Shown piece by piece: positions 49,729 to 58,897 of a DNA stretch of 64,000 nucleotides; within the stretch, counting starts at the first letter, position 1; every line of letters starts with the position of its first letter. The notes under the pieces are model-generated. The model searched no databases and was not told where the DNA came from. It saw only the letters and a list, made by a program, of their open reading frames with translations. The stretch lies in NCBI GenBank assembly GCA_041912595.1, contig JAYRMR010000001.1, positions 267,503 to 331,502 of the forward strand, written 5' to 3'. A program made the translations under genes and the position numbers. The DNA comes from Roseateles_B sp041912595 (lineage in GTDB: Bacteria; Pseudomonadota; Gammaproteobacteria; Burkholderiales; Burkholderiaceae_C).

Positions 49729-51876
49729 ATGGGAGAAATGACCTCCGAAGGCGCCAGCCTCAGCGCGGGCATCGACCTGAGTCAGTTCTATCAAGTCTTC
49801 TTTGAAGAGGCGAGCGAGAACCTCGACAACATGGAACAGCTGCTGCTGAACCTGAACATCGAGACCGCCGACGATGAGGAACTGAACGCGATCTTCCGCT
49901 GCGCGCACTCCATCAAGGGGGGCGCGGCGACGTTCGGCTTCAGCGATGTCGCCGAGCTGACGCACCAGATGGAAACGCTGCTCGACAAGCTGCGCCGCCA
50001 CGAGCTGCAACCCACCTCGCAGATGGTGGACGTGCTGCTGCAGTCCGGCGACGCCCTGCGCGAGCAGCTGGGCCGCCACCAGGGCTCCGGCGCCGCGCCG
50101 GTGGACACCAGTGAGCTGCTGTTCAGCATCAAGACGCTGGTCGACGGCGGCACGCTGGACGGCAGTCCCGCGCCCGCCCCGAAGGCCGCCGCCGCACCGG
50201 CCGCCTCCGCCGCGCCCGTCGCGGCGCCTTCGCCCGCGAAGCCCTCCGGCCCGATCGCGCGCCAGCTCGAACTGAAGGTGGGCCCGCTGAGCAATCCCTC
50301 GCAGGCCGACAACCTCGTCGAGCTGTTCAAGGAGATCACCGACCTCGGCACCATCGAGCCGCTGGACGGCGGCATCGCGGCCGACGGCATCCGCCGATTC
50401 AAGGTCCTGACCACCAGCACCGACAACGACCTGCTGGACCTTTTCACCTTCCACGTGGCCCGCGAGCAAGTGCAGCTCTCGCCGCTGGGCGAAGGCTTCG
50501 GCTTCCATGAAGGCGCGCCCGGCGCACCGCAGGAAGTCAAGAAGGAAGAGGACCTGGGCTACGGCTTCTTCGACGACGCCCCGGGCGTGCCTGCCACGGC
50601 CGTGACGTCCACGAGCACCGAGGTCAAGCCGGTGGCCGAGGCGCCCAAGCCCGTCGCGGCCGCCGCACGCCCCGCCGCCAAGGCCGAGCCGCGCGCCGGT
50701 GGCGGCGGCATGGACCAGTCCACCCTGCGCGTCTCGGTGGAGAAGGTCGACCAGCTGATCAACCTCGTCGGCGAGCTCGTGATCACGCAGGCCATGCTGG
50801 CGCAGAACTCGCGCAACGTGGACCCGGCGCTGTACCAGCAGCTGTCGTCCGGCCTGGCTGACCTGGAGCGCAACACGCGCGACCTGCAAGAGTCGGTGAT
50901 GTCCATCCGCATGATTCCGATGTCGGTGGTCTTCAACCGCTTCCCGCGCATGCTGCGCGACCTCGCGGCCAAGCTGGGCAAGCGCGTCGAGCTGGTCACG
51001 CAGGGTGAAGCCACCGAGCTGGACAAGGGCCTGGTCGAGAAGATCACCGACCCGCTGACCCACCTGGTGCGCAACAGCTGCGACCACGGCATCGAACTGC
51101 CCGCCGACCGCATCGCCAAGGGCAAGCCCGAGCACGGCACCATCACGCTGGTCGCCTCGCATCAGGGCGGCTCGATCGTGATCGAGGTGCGGGACGACGG
51201 CCGCGGCCTGAACCGCCAGAAGCTGATCCAGAAGGCCCGCGAAAAGGGCATCGACGCACCGGACACGATGACCGACCAGGAAGTCTGGGGCCTGATCTTC
51301 GCGCCGGGCTTCTCCACGGCGGACCAGGTCACGGACGTCTCGGGTCGAGGCGTCGGCATGGACGTGGTCAAGAAGAACATCACCCAGCTGGGCGGCACGG
51401 TGGAGATCGACTCCGCCGAGGGCTACGGCATGAAGGTCTCGGTCCGCCTGCCGCTGACGCTGGCCATCATGGATGGCATGAGCGTGGGCGTCGGCGAAGA
51501 GGTCTACATCCTGCCGCTGTCGTCCGTGGTCGAGTCCTTCCAGGTCCAGGCCGACACCATCAAGACCGTGGGCGGCTCCGGCCGCGTGGTCGAGGTGCGT
51601 GACGAGTTCATGCCCGTGGTGGAGCTGGAGCAGGTCTTCAACGTGCCGCGATTCGACTTCGAGCACGTCAGCTCCATCATGGTCGTCGTCGAGGCCGAAG
51701 GCGGCCGCGTCGCCATGCTGGTCGATGAACTGCTCGGCCAGCAGCAGGTGGTCGTGAAGAACCTCGAAGCCAACTACCGCAAGGTCACCGACGTCTCCGG
51801 CGCCACCATCATGGGCGACGGGCGGGTGGCCTTGATTCTGGACGTGGGCAGCCTCGTCCGCCGTTCTCGGCATTGA
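49729..51876 (+). CDS. cheA: Chemotaxis histidine kinase CheA
   Basis: 715 residues. P1 carries phosphoacceptor His60 in RCAHSIKGGAATFGF. An Ala/Pro-rich linker leads to a P2-like region (about 180-260), the dimerisation domain (LRVSVEKVDQLINLVGELVI), a HATPase domain (HLVRNSCDHGIE, VRDDGRGLNRQ, DVSGRGVGMDVVKKN) and the CheW-like P5 domain (LPLTLAIMDGMSVGVGEEVY). CheA is coupled to receptors by CheW and phosphorylates CheY (and CheB, not encoded here). The length is normal. A GGGCCCC hairpin separates it from the first mcp. Confidence 0.97.
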   Translation: MGEMTSEGASLSAGIDLSQFYQVFFEEASENLDNMEQLLLNLNIETADDEELNAIFRCAHSIKGGAATFGFSDVAELTHQMETLLDKLRRHELQPTSQMVDVLLQSGDALREQLGRHQGSGAAPVDTSELLFSIKTLVDGGTLDGSPAPAPKAAAAPAASAAPVAAPSPAKPSGPIARQLELKVGPLSNPSQADNLVELFKEITDLGTIEPLDGGIAADGIRRFKVLTTSTDNDLLDLFTFHVAREQVQLSPLGEGFGFHEGAPGAPQEVKKEEDLGYGFFDDAPGVPATAVTSTSTEVKPVAEAPKPVAAAARPAAKAEPRAGGGGMDQSTLRVSVEKVDQLINLVGELVITQAMLAQNSRNVDPALYQQLSSGLADLERNTRDLQESVMSIRMIPMSVVFNRFPRMLRDLAAKLGKRVELVTQGEATELDKGLVEKITDPLTHLVRNSCDHGIELPADRIAKGKPEHGTITLVASHQGGSIVIEVRDDGRGLNRQKLIQKAREKGIDAPDTMTDQEVWGLIFAPGFSTADQVTDVSGRGVGMDVVKKNITQLGGTVEIDSAEGYGMKVSVRLPLTLAIMDGMSVGVGEEVYILPLSSVVESFQVQADTIKTVGGSGRVVEVRDEFMPVVELEQVFNVPRFDFEHVSSIMVVVEAEGGRVAMLVDELLGQQQVVVKNLEANYRKVTDVSGATIMGDGRVALILDVGSLVRRSRH

Positions 51877-51888
51877 TCGACATTGAGC

Positions 51889-51908
51889 GGGCCCCGTGAG
51901 CGGGGCCC
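51889..51908 (+). terminator. Intercistronic hairpin after cheA
   Basis: GGGCCCC and GGGGCCC pair around GTGAGC. No T-run follows directly, so it may reduce read-through or protect the upstream message. AGGGAG just after it serves as the mcp ribosome site. Confidence 0.4.
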
Positions 51909-51923
51909 CAGGGAGCATTTTCA

Positions 51924-53729
51924 ATGAGCATGAGCTCGCTGCTGCGGCAGTTCAGCATTCGCCTGCGCATGATCGGCGCCATCGTCATGGTGCTGACCCT
52001 GCTGCTGACGCTGGGCAGCGTCGGTCTGTTCGGCATGGACTCCATGCGCAAGCAGTCCGATGACATCCTTCAGCGCTCGGTGGGCGATTCCACGGAGCTG
52101 ACTCGTTTGGTCCATGCCTTCGGTGACCTGCGTCGCCTCGAGAAGGACATGATCATCAACTACGAGAAGCCGGACAACGTCAAGGCCCTGCGCCAGCAAT
52201 GGGAGCGGTCCCGCGACGAGGTGCTGAAGCAGGCCAAGGCCCTGCAGCACGGCAAGGATGGCGGGCCGCTGGGCAAGCTGCCCGTCGTCATCGCCGACTA
52301 CGAGGCCAAGGCCCGGCCGGTGCTGCAGCAGCTGGAATCCGGCGGCTACGACAACGCGGCCGTCGCCGACCGCATGCTGGCTGCGGCCAAGGATCTGGCC
52401 GGCGAAGCCGACAAGCTGGTCCTCGATTACCAGGCGAATCTGCAGAAGGACTCGGCGCAGCTGCTGGAGCAGTCCAAGAAGACCCAGAGCAGCGTGTTCA
52501 TGGTCTTCGTGATCGTGCTGATCGCCAGCGGTGTCGTCGTGGTGCCGCTGACGCTGCTGAACATGCACAGCATCTGCAAGCCGCTCGCGGAAGCCGAGGA
52601 ACTGGCCAGCGCGATCGCCAAGGGCGACCTGACGAACGTGGACCGCCCCATCGAGGGCAAGGACGAAGCCTCGCACCTGCTGCACTCGCTGCAGCTGATG
52701 CCGAAGGCGCTGCAGGACCTGGTGGGCCAGTTGCGCACGTCGGCGGACCACATCCGCACGGCGTCCGTGGAAATCGCCAGCGGCAACCAGGACCTCTCCG
52801 GCCGCACCGAGCAGACGGCCTCCAATCTGCAGCTCGCGGCCTCCTCGATGGTCCAGCTGACCGGCACCGTCAAGCAGACGGCCGATTCCGCCCGCACGGC
52901 CAACCAGCTGGCGAGCTCGGCCTCCTCTGCCGCCGCCAAGGGCGGTGAGGTCGTGGGCCAGGTCGTGTCCACCATGGACGAGATCAACGCGAGCTCCAAG
53001 CGCATCGGCGACATCATCGGCGTCATCGATGGCATCGCCTTCCAGACCAACATCCTCGCGCTGAACGCGGCGGTGGAAGCAGCCCGCGCTGGCGAACAGG
53101 GCCGCGGCTTCGCGGTCGTGGCCGGCGAGGTGCGCTCGCTGGCCCAGCGCAGCGCCGGCGCCGCCCGCGAGATCAAGACCCTGATCGGCGCCAGCGTCGA
53201 GCGCGTCGAGACCGGCGCCCGCCTCGTGCAGGAGGCCGGCGAGTCGATGACGGACATCGTCTCCAGCGTGCAGCGCGTGACGGACATCATCGGCGAGATC
53301 ACCGCCGCCGCCAGCGAACAGAGCGACGGCATCGGGCAGGTCAACCAGTCCGTCGTGGAGCTGGACCAGATGACGCAGCAGAACGCGGCCCTCGTCGAGG
53401 AATCTGCGGCCGCGGCCGAGAGCCTGCGCGACCAGGCGGAGCAGCTCGCCCAGGCCGTCGGCAAGTTCAGGATCGCCGGGGACCACGCACCCGTGGCGAC
53501 GGCCGCCAAGCCGCGACGCAGTGCCGGCGCGGCGCCGCGCGCGATGGGCTCCTCGCTGCCCCGCCCGGGCGTCTCGCACACCAGCAGCATCGCAGCCAAG
53601 GCGGCACCGGCGCCCCTGCGGCCCGCGGTCACCGCCGAGTCCCGTTCCCCTGCCCCCATGCCGGCGCCGAAGGCCGCCCCCAGCCGTCCCGCCGCCCCCG
53701 CGGGCGACAGCGACTGGGAATCCTTCTGA
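51924..53729 (+). CDS. Methyl-accepting chemotaxis protein (4HB sensor)
   Basis: 601 residues. Helix 1 (MIGAIVMVLTLLLTLGSVGL) and helix 2 (SSVFMVFVIVLIASGVVVVP) enclose a periplasmic four-helix-bundle domain of about 150 residues. HAMP and a complete signalling domain follow (IGVIDGIAFQTNILALNAAV, GRGFAVVAGEVRSLAQRSAG). A long Ala/Pro-rich tail ends in DSDWESF, where DWESF resembles the NWETF CheR-tethering pentapeptide. The ligand is unknown. It lies between cheA and cheW. Confidence 0.95.
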   Translation: MSMSSLLRQFSIRLRMIGAIVMVLTLLLTLGSVGLFGMDSMRKQSDDILQRSVGDSTELTRLVHAFGDLRRLEKDMIINYEKPDNVKALRQQWERSRDEVLKQAKALQHGKDGGPLGKLPVVIADYEAKARPVLQQLESGGYDNAAVADRMLAAAKDLAGEADKLVLDYQANLQKDSAQLLEQSKKTQSSVFMVFVIVLIASGVVVVPLTLLNMHSICKPLAEAEELASAIAKGDLTNVDRPIEGKDEASHLLHSLQLMPKALQDLVGQLRTSADHIRTASVEIASGNQDLSGRTEQTASNLQLAASSMVQLTGTVKQTADSARTANQLASSASSAAAKGGEVVGQVVSTMDEINASSKRIGDIIGVIDGIAFQTNILALNAAVEAARAGEQGRGFAVVAGEVRSLAQRSAGAAREIKTLIGASVERVETGARLVQEAGESMTDIVSSVQRVTDIIGEITAAASEQSDGIGQVNQSVVELDQMTQQNAALVEESAAAAESLRDQAEQLAQAVGKFRIAGDHAPVATAAKPRRSAGAAPRAMGSSLPRPGVSHTSSIAAKAAPAPLRPAVTAESRSPAPMPAPKAAPSRPAAPAGDSDWESF

Positions 53730-53774
53730 ACCCCGCAACCGAACCACGCTTCAATCAACCTTGCTGAGGTCAAC

Positions 53775-54305
53775 ATGGAAATCGTCCAACAATCGAATCA
53801 GGTCGTTCGACATGAAGGCGGCGCCGTCGCGGTGAAGAACCATGGCCCGGCCAGCGGTGAATACCTGACCTTCCGCCTGGGCGCGGAGGAATACGGCATC
53901 GACATCCTGAAAGTCCAGGAAATCCGGTCCTACGAGCCGCCGACCCGCATCGCCAACTCGCCGGACTTCATCAAGGGCGTGGTCAATCTGCGTGGCGTGA
54001 TCGTCCCCATCGTGGACCTGCGCCTCAAGCTGGGCTGCCCGACGGCCGAGTACAACAGCTTCACCGTCGTGATTGTGCTGAACGTGAAGAGCCGCGTCGT
54101 CGGCGCGGTGGTGGACTCGGTGTCCGACGTGCTCGAGCTCTCGCGCGATGCCATCCGCCCGGCCCCGGAGCTGAACGCCAGCGCCGTGGACACCAGCTTC
54201 ATCACCGGCATCGGCGCCGTCAGCGACCGCATGCTGATCCTGATGGACATCGAAGGTCTGATGAGCAGCGCCGACATGGGCCTGATGGACAGCCTCACGG
54301 CCTGA
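53775..54305 (+). CDS. cheW: Chemotaxis coupling protein CheW
   Basis: 176 residues, a single CheW fold: EYLTFRLGAEEYGIDILKVQ, EIRSYEPPTRIANSPDFIKG, VVNLRGVIVPIVDLRLKLG, and VVDSVSDVLEL. It links receptors to CheA. It follows the first mcp by 45 nt and is separated from the next mcp by a hairpin (GCCGCGGG/CCCGCGGC, 54322-54348). Confidence 0.97.
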   Translation: MEIVQQSNQVVRHEGGAVAVKNHGPASGEYLTFRLGAEEYGIDILKVQEIRSYEPPTRIANSPDFIKGVVNLRGVIVPIVDLRLKLGCPTAEYNSFTVVIVLNVKSRVVGAVVDSVSDVLELSRDAIRPAPELNASAVDTSFITGIGAVSDRMLILMDIEGLMSSADMGLMDSLTA

Positions 54306-54321
54306 TCCAGACAGTCCTACA

Positions 54322-54348
54322 GCCGCGGGAGAACATCCACCCCGCGGC
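54322..54348 (+). terminator. Intercistronic hairpin after cheW
   Basis: GCCGCGGG and CCCGCGGC are perfect eight-base arms with an 11-base loop. There is no T-run, so it is a possible attenuator or mRNA stabiliser. Confidence 0.4.
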
Positions 54349-54401
54349 ATCGTCAGGGGGTGGGAGGTGCACCCCGCACAGAGAGTTGGGAGATCCGGGA
54401 A

Positions 54402-56567
54402 ATGTCTAGCTCATCCACCTCCATCGCACGCCGTGTGTCCATGGTGGGCGTCACGGCGATCGCCGCCATCCTGCTGGGCACCAGCGCCGTCCTGAGCGTG
54501 CTGCTCACCCGCGTGGCCCATGAGCGCACCGTGACCTGGGTGGGCGACAAGACACAGACGCTCATCGATGCGCTGGACGCCATGGACGATGTGGCCAAGA
54601 CCCTCGTCAAGCAGTCCTACGGTGCCTTCCGCCAGGAATTCGGCCCCGTGTTCCAACTGGATGAAGCCACGGGCGACCTCCGCGACTGGGGCCCCAAGCT
54701 CAACGGCAACACCACGCAGGTGGACAAGTTCGCCGGCACCACCGGCGGCGCCGCCAGCGTCTTCGCGGCCAAGGACGGCGACTTCATCCGCATCACGAGC
54801 TCCCTCAAGAACGCCAACGGCGACCGTGCCGTCGGCCAGATGCTCGGCAAGAACCACCCGGCCTTCGCGTCCATGATGCAGGGCCAGCCCTTCGCCGGCC
54901 GTGCCGTGCTCAACGGCAAGGCCTACATGGCCTACTACGATCCCATCAAGAGCGAGGCCGGCAAGATCATCGGCATCCTGGCCATCGCCCTGGACATGGA
55001 AGGCTTCCAGAAGGCCATGGACAAGATGGCCAAGGACGCCCGCTTCTTCGAGACGGGCGGCACCTATGTCGTGGCCGTCGGCAAGGACGGCAAGGGCGGC
55101 CGCTTCCTCTCGCACCCGAGCGCACAGGGCAAGGCCGTGAGCGAGGTGCTGCCGGAGCTCGAGTCCTTCCTCGTCGAGCTGGGCCAGACGCCGGATGGCT
55201 ACCTGTCCGGGGCGCCCAATGCCCTCGCGGCCACCGGCAGCTCCTACTTCGCCGTGCTCAAGAAGAACGATCCGGCCGGCTACTGGGTCGTGTCCCAGGT
55301 CTCCAGCAGCGAGGCGCTGGCGAGCCACTGGCGCACCATGGTGCCCTTCTGGATCCTGCTCGGTGGCGCCACCGCGGCCCTGGGCTACGGGCTGTTCTGG
55401 ATGATGCGCAACTGGGTCGCACGCCCGCTCAAGGACCTGCGCGACTCCGTGCAGGCGATCGCCAGCGGCGATCTGACCAAGAGCGTGGACAACACCCGCA
55501 ACGACGAGATCGGCGACCTGATCCGCGACACCGAGTCCATGCGCCAGCGTCTGGCGGACACCATCGGCACGGTGCGCCATTCGGTCGATTCCATCGGCAC
55601 GGCCAGCACTGAAATCGCCACGGGCAATCAAGACCTGAGCCATCGCACCGAGCAGACGGCCTCCAACCTGCAGCTGGCGGCCTCGTCCATGGTCGAGCTG
55701 ACCAGCACCGTGCGCCAGACGGCGGACTCGGCCCGCACCGCGAACCAGCTGGTGGCCTCGGCCAACAGCGCGGCCGCCCGCGGCGGGCAGGTCGTCGGCC
55801 AGGTCGTGACGACGATGGACGAGATCAACGCCAGCTCGCGCAAGATCAACGACATCATCGGCGTCATCGACGGCATCGCCTTCCAGACCAACATCCTCGC
55901 CCTGAACGCGGCGGTGGAAGCCGCCCGGGCCGGCGAGCAGGGCCGCGGCTTCGCGGTGGTCGCCGGCGAGGTGCGCAGCCTCGCACAGCGCAGCGCCGAG
56001 GCCGCCAAGGAGATCAAGGCGCTGATCGGCGCCTCGGTGGACCGCGTCGAGGCGGGCTCGCGCCTGGTGCAGGATGCCGGGCAGTCGATGGAGGACATCG
56101 TCAGCAGCGTCCAGCGGGTGTCGGACATCATTGGCGAGATCAGCGCCGCCGCCACCGAACAGAGCGATGGCATCGGGCAGGTCAACCAATCCGTGGTGCA
56201 GCTCGATCAGATGACGCAGCAGAACGCCGCGCTGGTCGAGGAGTCCGCCGCGGCGGCGGAAAGCCTGAAGGAACAGGCCCAGCGGCTCGTGGAAGCCGTG
56301 AGCGTGTTCCGGGTCAGCAGCCAGCAGATGTCGACGTCCGGACGCCCGGCCTCGCTCGGCCGCCCTGCCCCGGCCCCAATCGCCCGCCCCGCCCTGGGCA
56401 GCAGCATGAAGTCGAGCGCCACCAGCGCCCCGACCGCACCGAAATCCGCCGTGCCCCGCACCAGCACCCCGGCGCCCAAACCCGCGGCGGCCCCGATGGC
56501 CTCCGCCCCCCGCCCGTCGCCCGCGCCCAAACCGGCGGATGGCGACAGCGACTGGGAAACGTTCTGA
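54402..56567 (+). CDS. Methyl-accepting chemotaxis protein (Cache_3-Cache_2 sensor)
   Basis: 721 residues from the ATG at 54402 (MSSSSTSIARRVSMVGVTAI), with GGGA upstream. Helix 1 is followed by a large periplasmic Cache_3-Cache_2-type sensor (ASVFAAKDGDFIRITSSLKN, FAGRAVLNGKAYMAYYDPIK, IIGILAIALDMEGFQKAM). Helix 2 is FWILLGGATAALGYGLFWMM, then HAMP and a standard signalling domain. The Pro/Ala-rich tail ends in DSDWETF, a near match to the CheR tether NWETF. Ligands of such sensors are often organic acids or other small metabolites, but none can be assigned. Confidence 0.95.
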   Translation: MSSSSTSIARRVSMVGVTAIAAILLGTSAVLSVLLTRVAHERTVTWVGDKTQTLIDALDAMDDVAKTLVKQSYGAFRQEFGPVFQLDEATGDLRDWGPKLNGNTTQVDKFAGTTGGAASVFAAKDGDFIRITSSLKNANGDRAVGQMLGKNHPAFASMMQGQPFAGRAVLNGKAYMAYYDPIKSEAGKIIGILAIALDMEGFQKAMDKMAKDARFFETGGTYVVAVGKDGKGGRFLSHPSAQGKAVSEVLPELESFLVELGQTPDGYLSGAPNALAATGSSYFAVLKKNDPAGYWVVSQVSSSEALASHWRTMVPFWILLGGATAALGYGLFWMMRNWVARPLKDLRDSVQAIASGDLTKSVDNTRNDEIGDLIRDTESMRQRLADTIGTVRHSVDSIGTASTEIATGNQDLSHRTEQTASNLQLAASSMVELTSTVRQTADSARTANQLVASANSAAARGGQVVGQVVTTMDEINASSRKINDIIGVIDGIAFQTNILALNAAVEAARAGEQGRGFAVVAGEVRSLAQRSAEAAKEIKALIGASVDRVEAGSRLVQDAGQSMEDIVSSVQRVSDIIGEISAAATEQSDGIGQVNQSVVQLDQMTQQNAALVEESAAAAESLKEQAQRLVEAVSVFRVSSQQMSTSGRPASLGRPAPAPIARPALGSSMKSSATSAPTAPKSAVPRTSTPAPKPAAAPMASAPRPSPAPKPADGDSDWETF

Positions 56568-56708
56568 CGCCGCTAGCCCGGCATTGACAAGTTCATCAGC
56601 AGGGCTCCGCCAAGAAGAGCCCCCCCTGCATCCGAGCCGAGGAGGGCCGGAGCGAGTCTCCTGGAGGCGGTCCGCCGCCTCATGCCAGAAAACCAAGAAG
56701 GAGTGATG

Positions 56709-58727
56709 ATGTTCGACTCAATCAAGACCCGCCTCATCGCCTTGGGCATCGCCGTGGTCGTGCTGTCGCTGGCGGCCGCCACGGTGGCCAACTACATGAG
56801 CGTCAAGTCGCACACCAACGCGCAGCAGCTGTCGGCGCTGGATCAGCTGGCGGCGGCGCGTGCCTCGGCGGTCGGGCAATGGGTCCGCAGCCAGCGCGAC
56901 ATCATCACGGCGCTGCAGCCCGTGGCGGACCAGGCCGAGCCGGTGCCCTTCCTGGTGCAGGCCGCCAAGTCCGGACGCCTGGACGCGGCCTATGTCGGCT
57001 TCGCGGACAAGCGCATCTCCTTCAACACGCCGCAGAACCTGCCGGCCGGCTATGACCCCACCGGGCGCCCCTGGTACACCCAGGCCGCTGCCGCGAGCGG
57101 GCCGATCCTGACCGAGCCCTACATGGACGCGGCGCGGCAGCAGCTCGTGGTGACCTTCGCCGCCGCCATCAAGGACGGCAGCGGCACCAAGGCCGTCGTG
57201 GCCTCCGACGTCTTCCTCGAGGACGTGGTGGTGACCGTCAAGGCGATCAAGCCCACCCCCAACGGCTTCGCCTTCCTCGTGGACAAGGACGGCAAGATCA
57301 TTGCGCACCCGGATGCCAAGATGGCCCTGAAGCCGGCCACGACGCTCTCCCCCGCCCTCGACGGCAACGCGCTGAAGGCGGCGCAGACGGCGGGCGGCGG
57401 CTGGGTCGAGGCCTCCATCGGCGACGGCACCTACCTGCTGCGCGGCGTGCCCATCCCCGACACCAACTGGTCGCTCGTGCTCGCGGCCGACCGCTCCGAG
57501 GCGCTCGCCTCGCTGAGCTCGCTGCTGCGTTCCGCGGCCATCATCCTGGTCATCATGGTGGCGCTCTCCGGTGCCGTCATCGCCGGGGCGATCACCCAGA
57601 CCATGGGCGGCCTGGACCGCGTGCGCGCCGCGCTGGACGAGATCAGCGCCGGCGGCGGCGACCTGACGCAGCGCCTGCCGGAGCATGGCAATGACGAGAT
57701 CGCCCGAATCGCCTCGTCGTTCAACCTCTTCGCCAAGAAGATCCAGGACATCCTCATCGACGTCCGGTCCGCCAGCAACTCCATCTCGACGGCCTCCAGC
57801 GAGATCGCCGTTGGGGCGCAGGATCTGTCGCAGCGCACGGAGCAGACCGCGTCCAATCTGCAGCAGGCCGCCTCGTCGATGGAAGAGCTGACGGGCACGG
57901 TGCGCCAGACGGCCGATGCCGCGACGACGGCCAACCAGCTCGCCTCGTCCGCCAGTGATGCCGCGGCCAAGGGCGGCGACGTGGTGTCCCAGGTGGTCTC
58001 CACGATGGAGGAGATCAACACCAGCTCGAAGAAGATCAACGACATCATCGGCGTGATCGACGGCATCGCCTTCCAGACCAATATCCTGGCGCTGAACGCC
58101 GCCGTGGAAGCCGCCCGTGCGGGCGAGCAGGGCCGCGGCTTCGCGGTGGTGGCCTCCGAAGTGCGCAGCCTCGCGCAGCGCAGCGCCGAGGCCGCCAAGG
58201 AGATCAAGGCGCTGATCGGCGCCTCGGTGGATCGCGTGGAAGCCGGCTCGCGACTCGTGCAGGCGGCCGGCGCGTCGATGACGGACATCGTCTCCAGCGT
58301 GCAGCGCGTGACGGACATCATCGGCGAGATCACCGCCGCGGCGGCCGAGCAGAGCCATGGCATCGGCCAGGTCAACGGCGCCGTCGTGCAGCTCGACCAG
58401 ATGACGCAGCAGAACGCGGCCCTGGTGGAGGAATCCGCCGCCGCCGCGGAAAGCCTCAAGGACCAGGCGGTGCGCCTCACGGAAGTGGTGTCGGTGTTCC
58501 GCCTCGGCGAGGAGGAGCGCCAGCAGAAGGCCTATGCGGCCAAGCCGCGCAAGAGCATGGGCACCGGCATGAGCAGCAGCGCGCCGATGGCCGCGGCTCC
58601 GCGCCCGGCACCTCGCCCGGCAGCGCCCAAGCCGGCCCCTGCCCCGATGGCCAGCCCGAGCCCGGCCCCTGCGGCCAACAGCCCGGCGCCCAAGGCCGGA
58701 GGCGACGACGACTGGCAGTCCTTCTGA
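56709..58727 (+). CDS. Methyl-accepting chemotaxis protein with amino-acid-type dCache_1 sensor
   Basis: 672 residues from the ATG at 56709, with AAGGAG five bases upstream. The periplasmic domain is dCache_1. It has Y115, R120, W122, Y123, Y138, D140 and D167, with the same residues and spacing as the amino-acid-binding set of Pseudomonas PctA (Y121, R126, W128, Y129, Y144, D146, D173, from family knowledge). It should therefore bind the alpha-amino and carboxyl groups of amino acids. Helix 2, HAMP and a full signalling domain follow. The tail ends in DDDWQSF, another CheR-tether-like end. A strong terminator follows the gene. Confidence 0.95.
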   Translation: MFDSIKTRLIALGIAVVVLSLAAATVANYMSVKSHTNAQQLSALDQLAAARASAVGQWVRSQRDIITALQPVADQAEPVPFLVQAAKSGRLDAAYVGFADKRISFNTPQNLPAGYDPTGRPWYTQAAAASGPILTEPYMDAARQQLVVTFAAAIKDGSGTKAVVASDVFLEDVVVTVKAIKPTPNGFAFLVDKDGKIIAHPDAKMALKPATTLSPALDGNALKAAQTAGGGWVEASIGDGTYLLRGVPIPDTNWSLVLAADRSEALASLSSLLRSAAIILVIMVALSGAVIAGAITQTMGGLDRVRAALDEISAGGGDLTQRLPEHGNDEIARIASSFNLFAKKIQDILIDVRSASNSISTASSEIAVGAQDLSQRTEQTASNLQQAASSMEELTGTVRQTADAATTANQLASSASDAAAKGGDVVSQVVSTMEEINTSSKKINDIIGVIDGIAFQTNILALNAAVEAARAGEQGRGFAVVASEVRSLAQRSAEAAKEIKALIGASVDRVEAGSRLVQAAGASMTDIVSSVQRVTDIIGEITAAAAEQSHGIGQVNGAVVQLDQMTQQNAALVEESAAAAESLKDQAVRLTEVVSVFRLGEEERQQKAYAAKPRKSMGTGMSSSAPMAAAPRPAPRPAAPKPAPAPMASPSPAPAANSPAPKAGGDDDWQSF

Positions 58728-58784
58728 CCGCGACGCGGGCGCCGAACCCGGGCCCGCCCGAAACGCACCGCGTCCTTCGAAAGC

Positions 58785-58818
58785 CGCCCCCGCTGCCCTC
58801 CGGCGCGGGGGCGTTTTT
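58785..58818 (+). terminator. Rho-independent terminator of the che operon
   Basis: CGCCCCCGC (58785-58793) and GCGGGGGCG (58805-58813) form a nine-base perfect stem, followed by TTTTT. Confidence 0.92.
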
Positions 58819-58897
58819 CATGGGGGCGACCGCAAGCACCGCTGCTTGGCCGGGCCCGCTCAGCCGACGCCGCCCCGGCGAGCGCTCAGGTGAGCGC

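Noticed and set aside
56583..56615. Possible sigma-28 promoter before the third che-operon receptor (ACAAGTTC then TCCGCCAA)
   Set aside because: The -35 half resembles that of flagellin 1, but the -10 lacks GATA; too weak to support.
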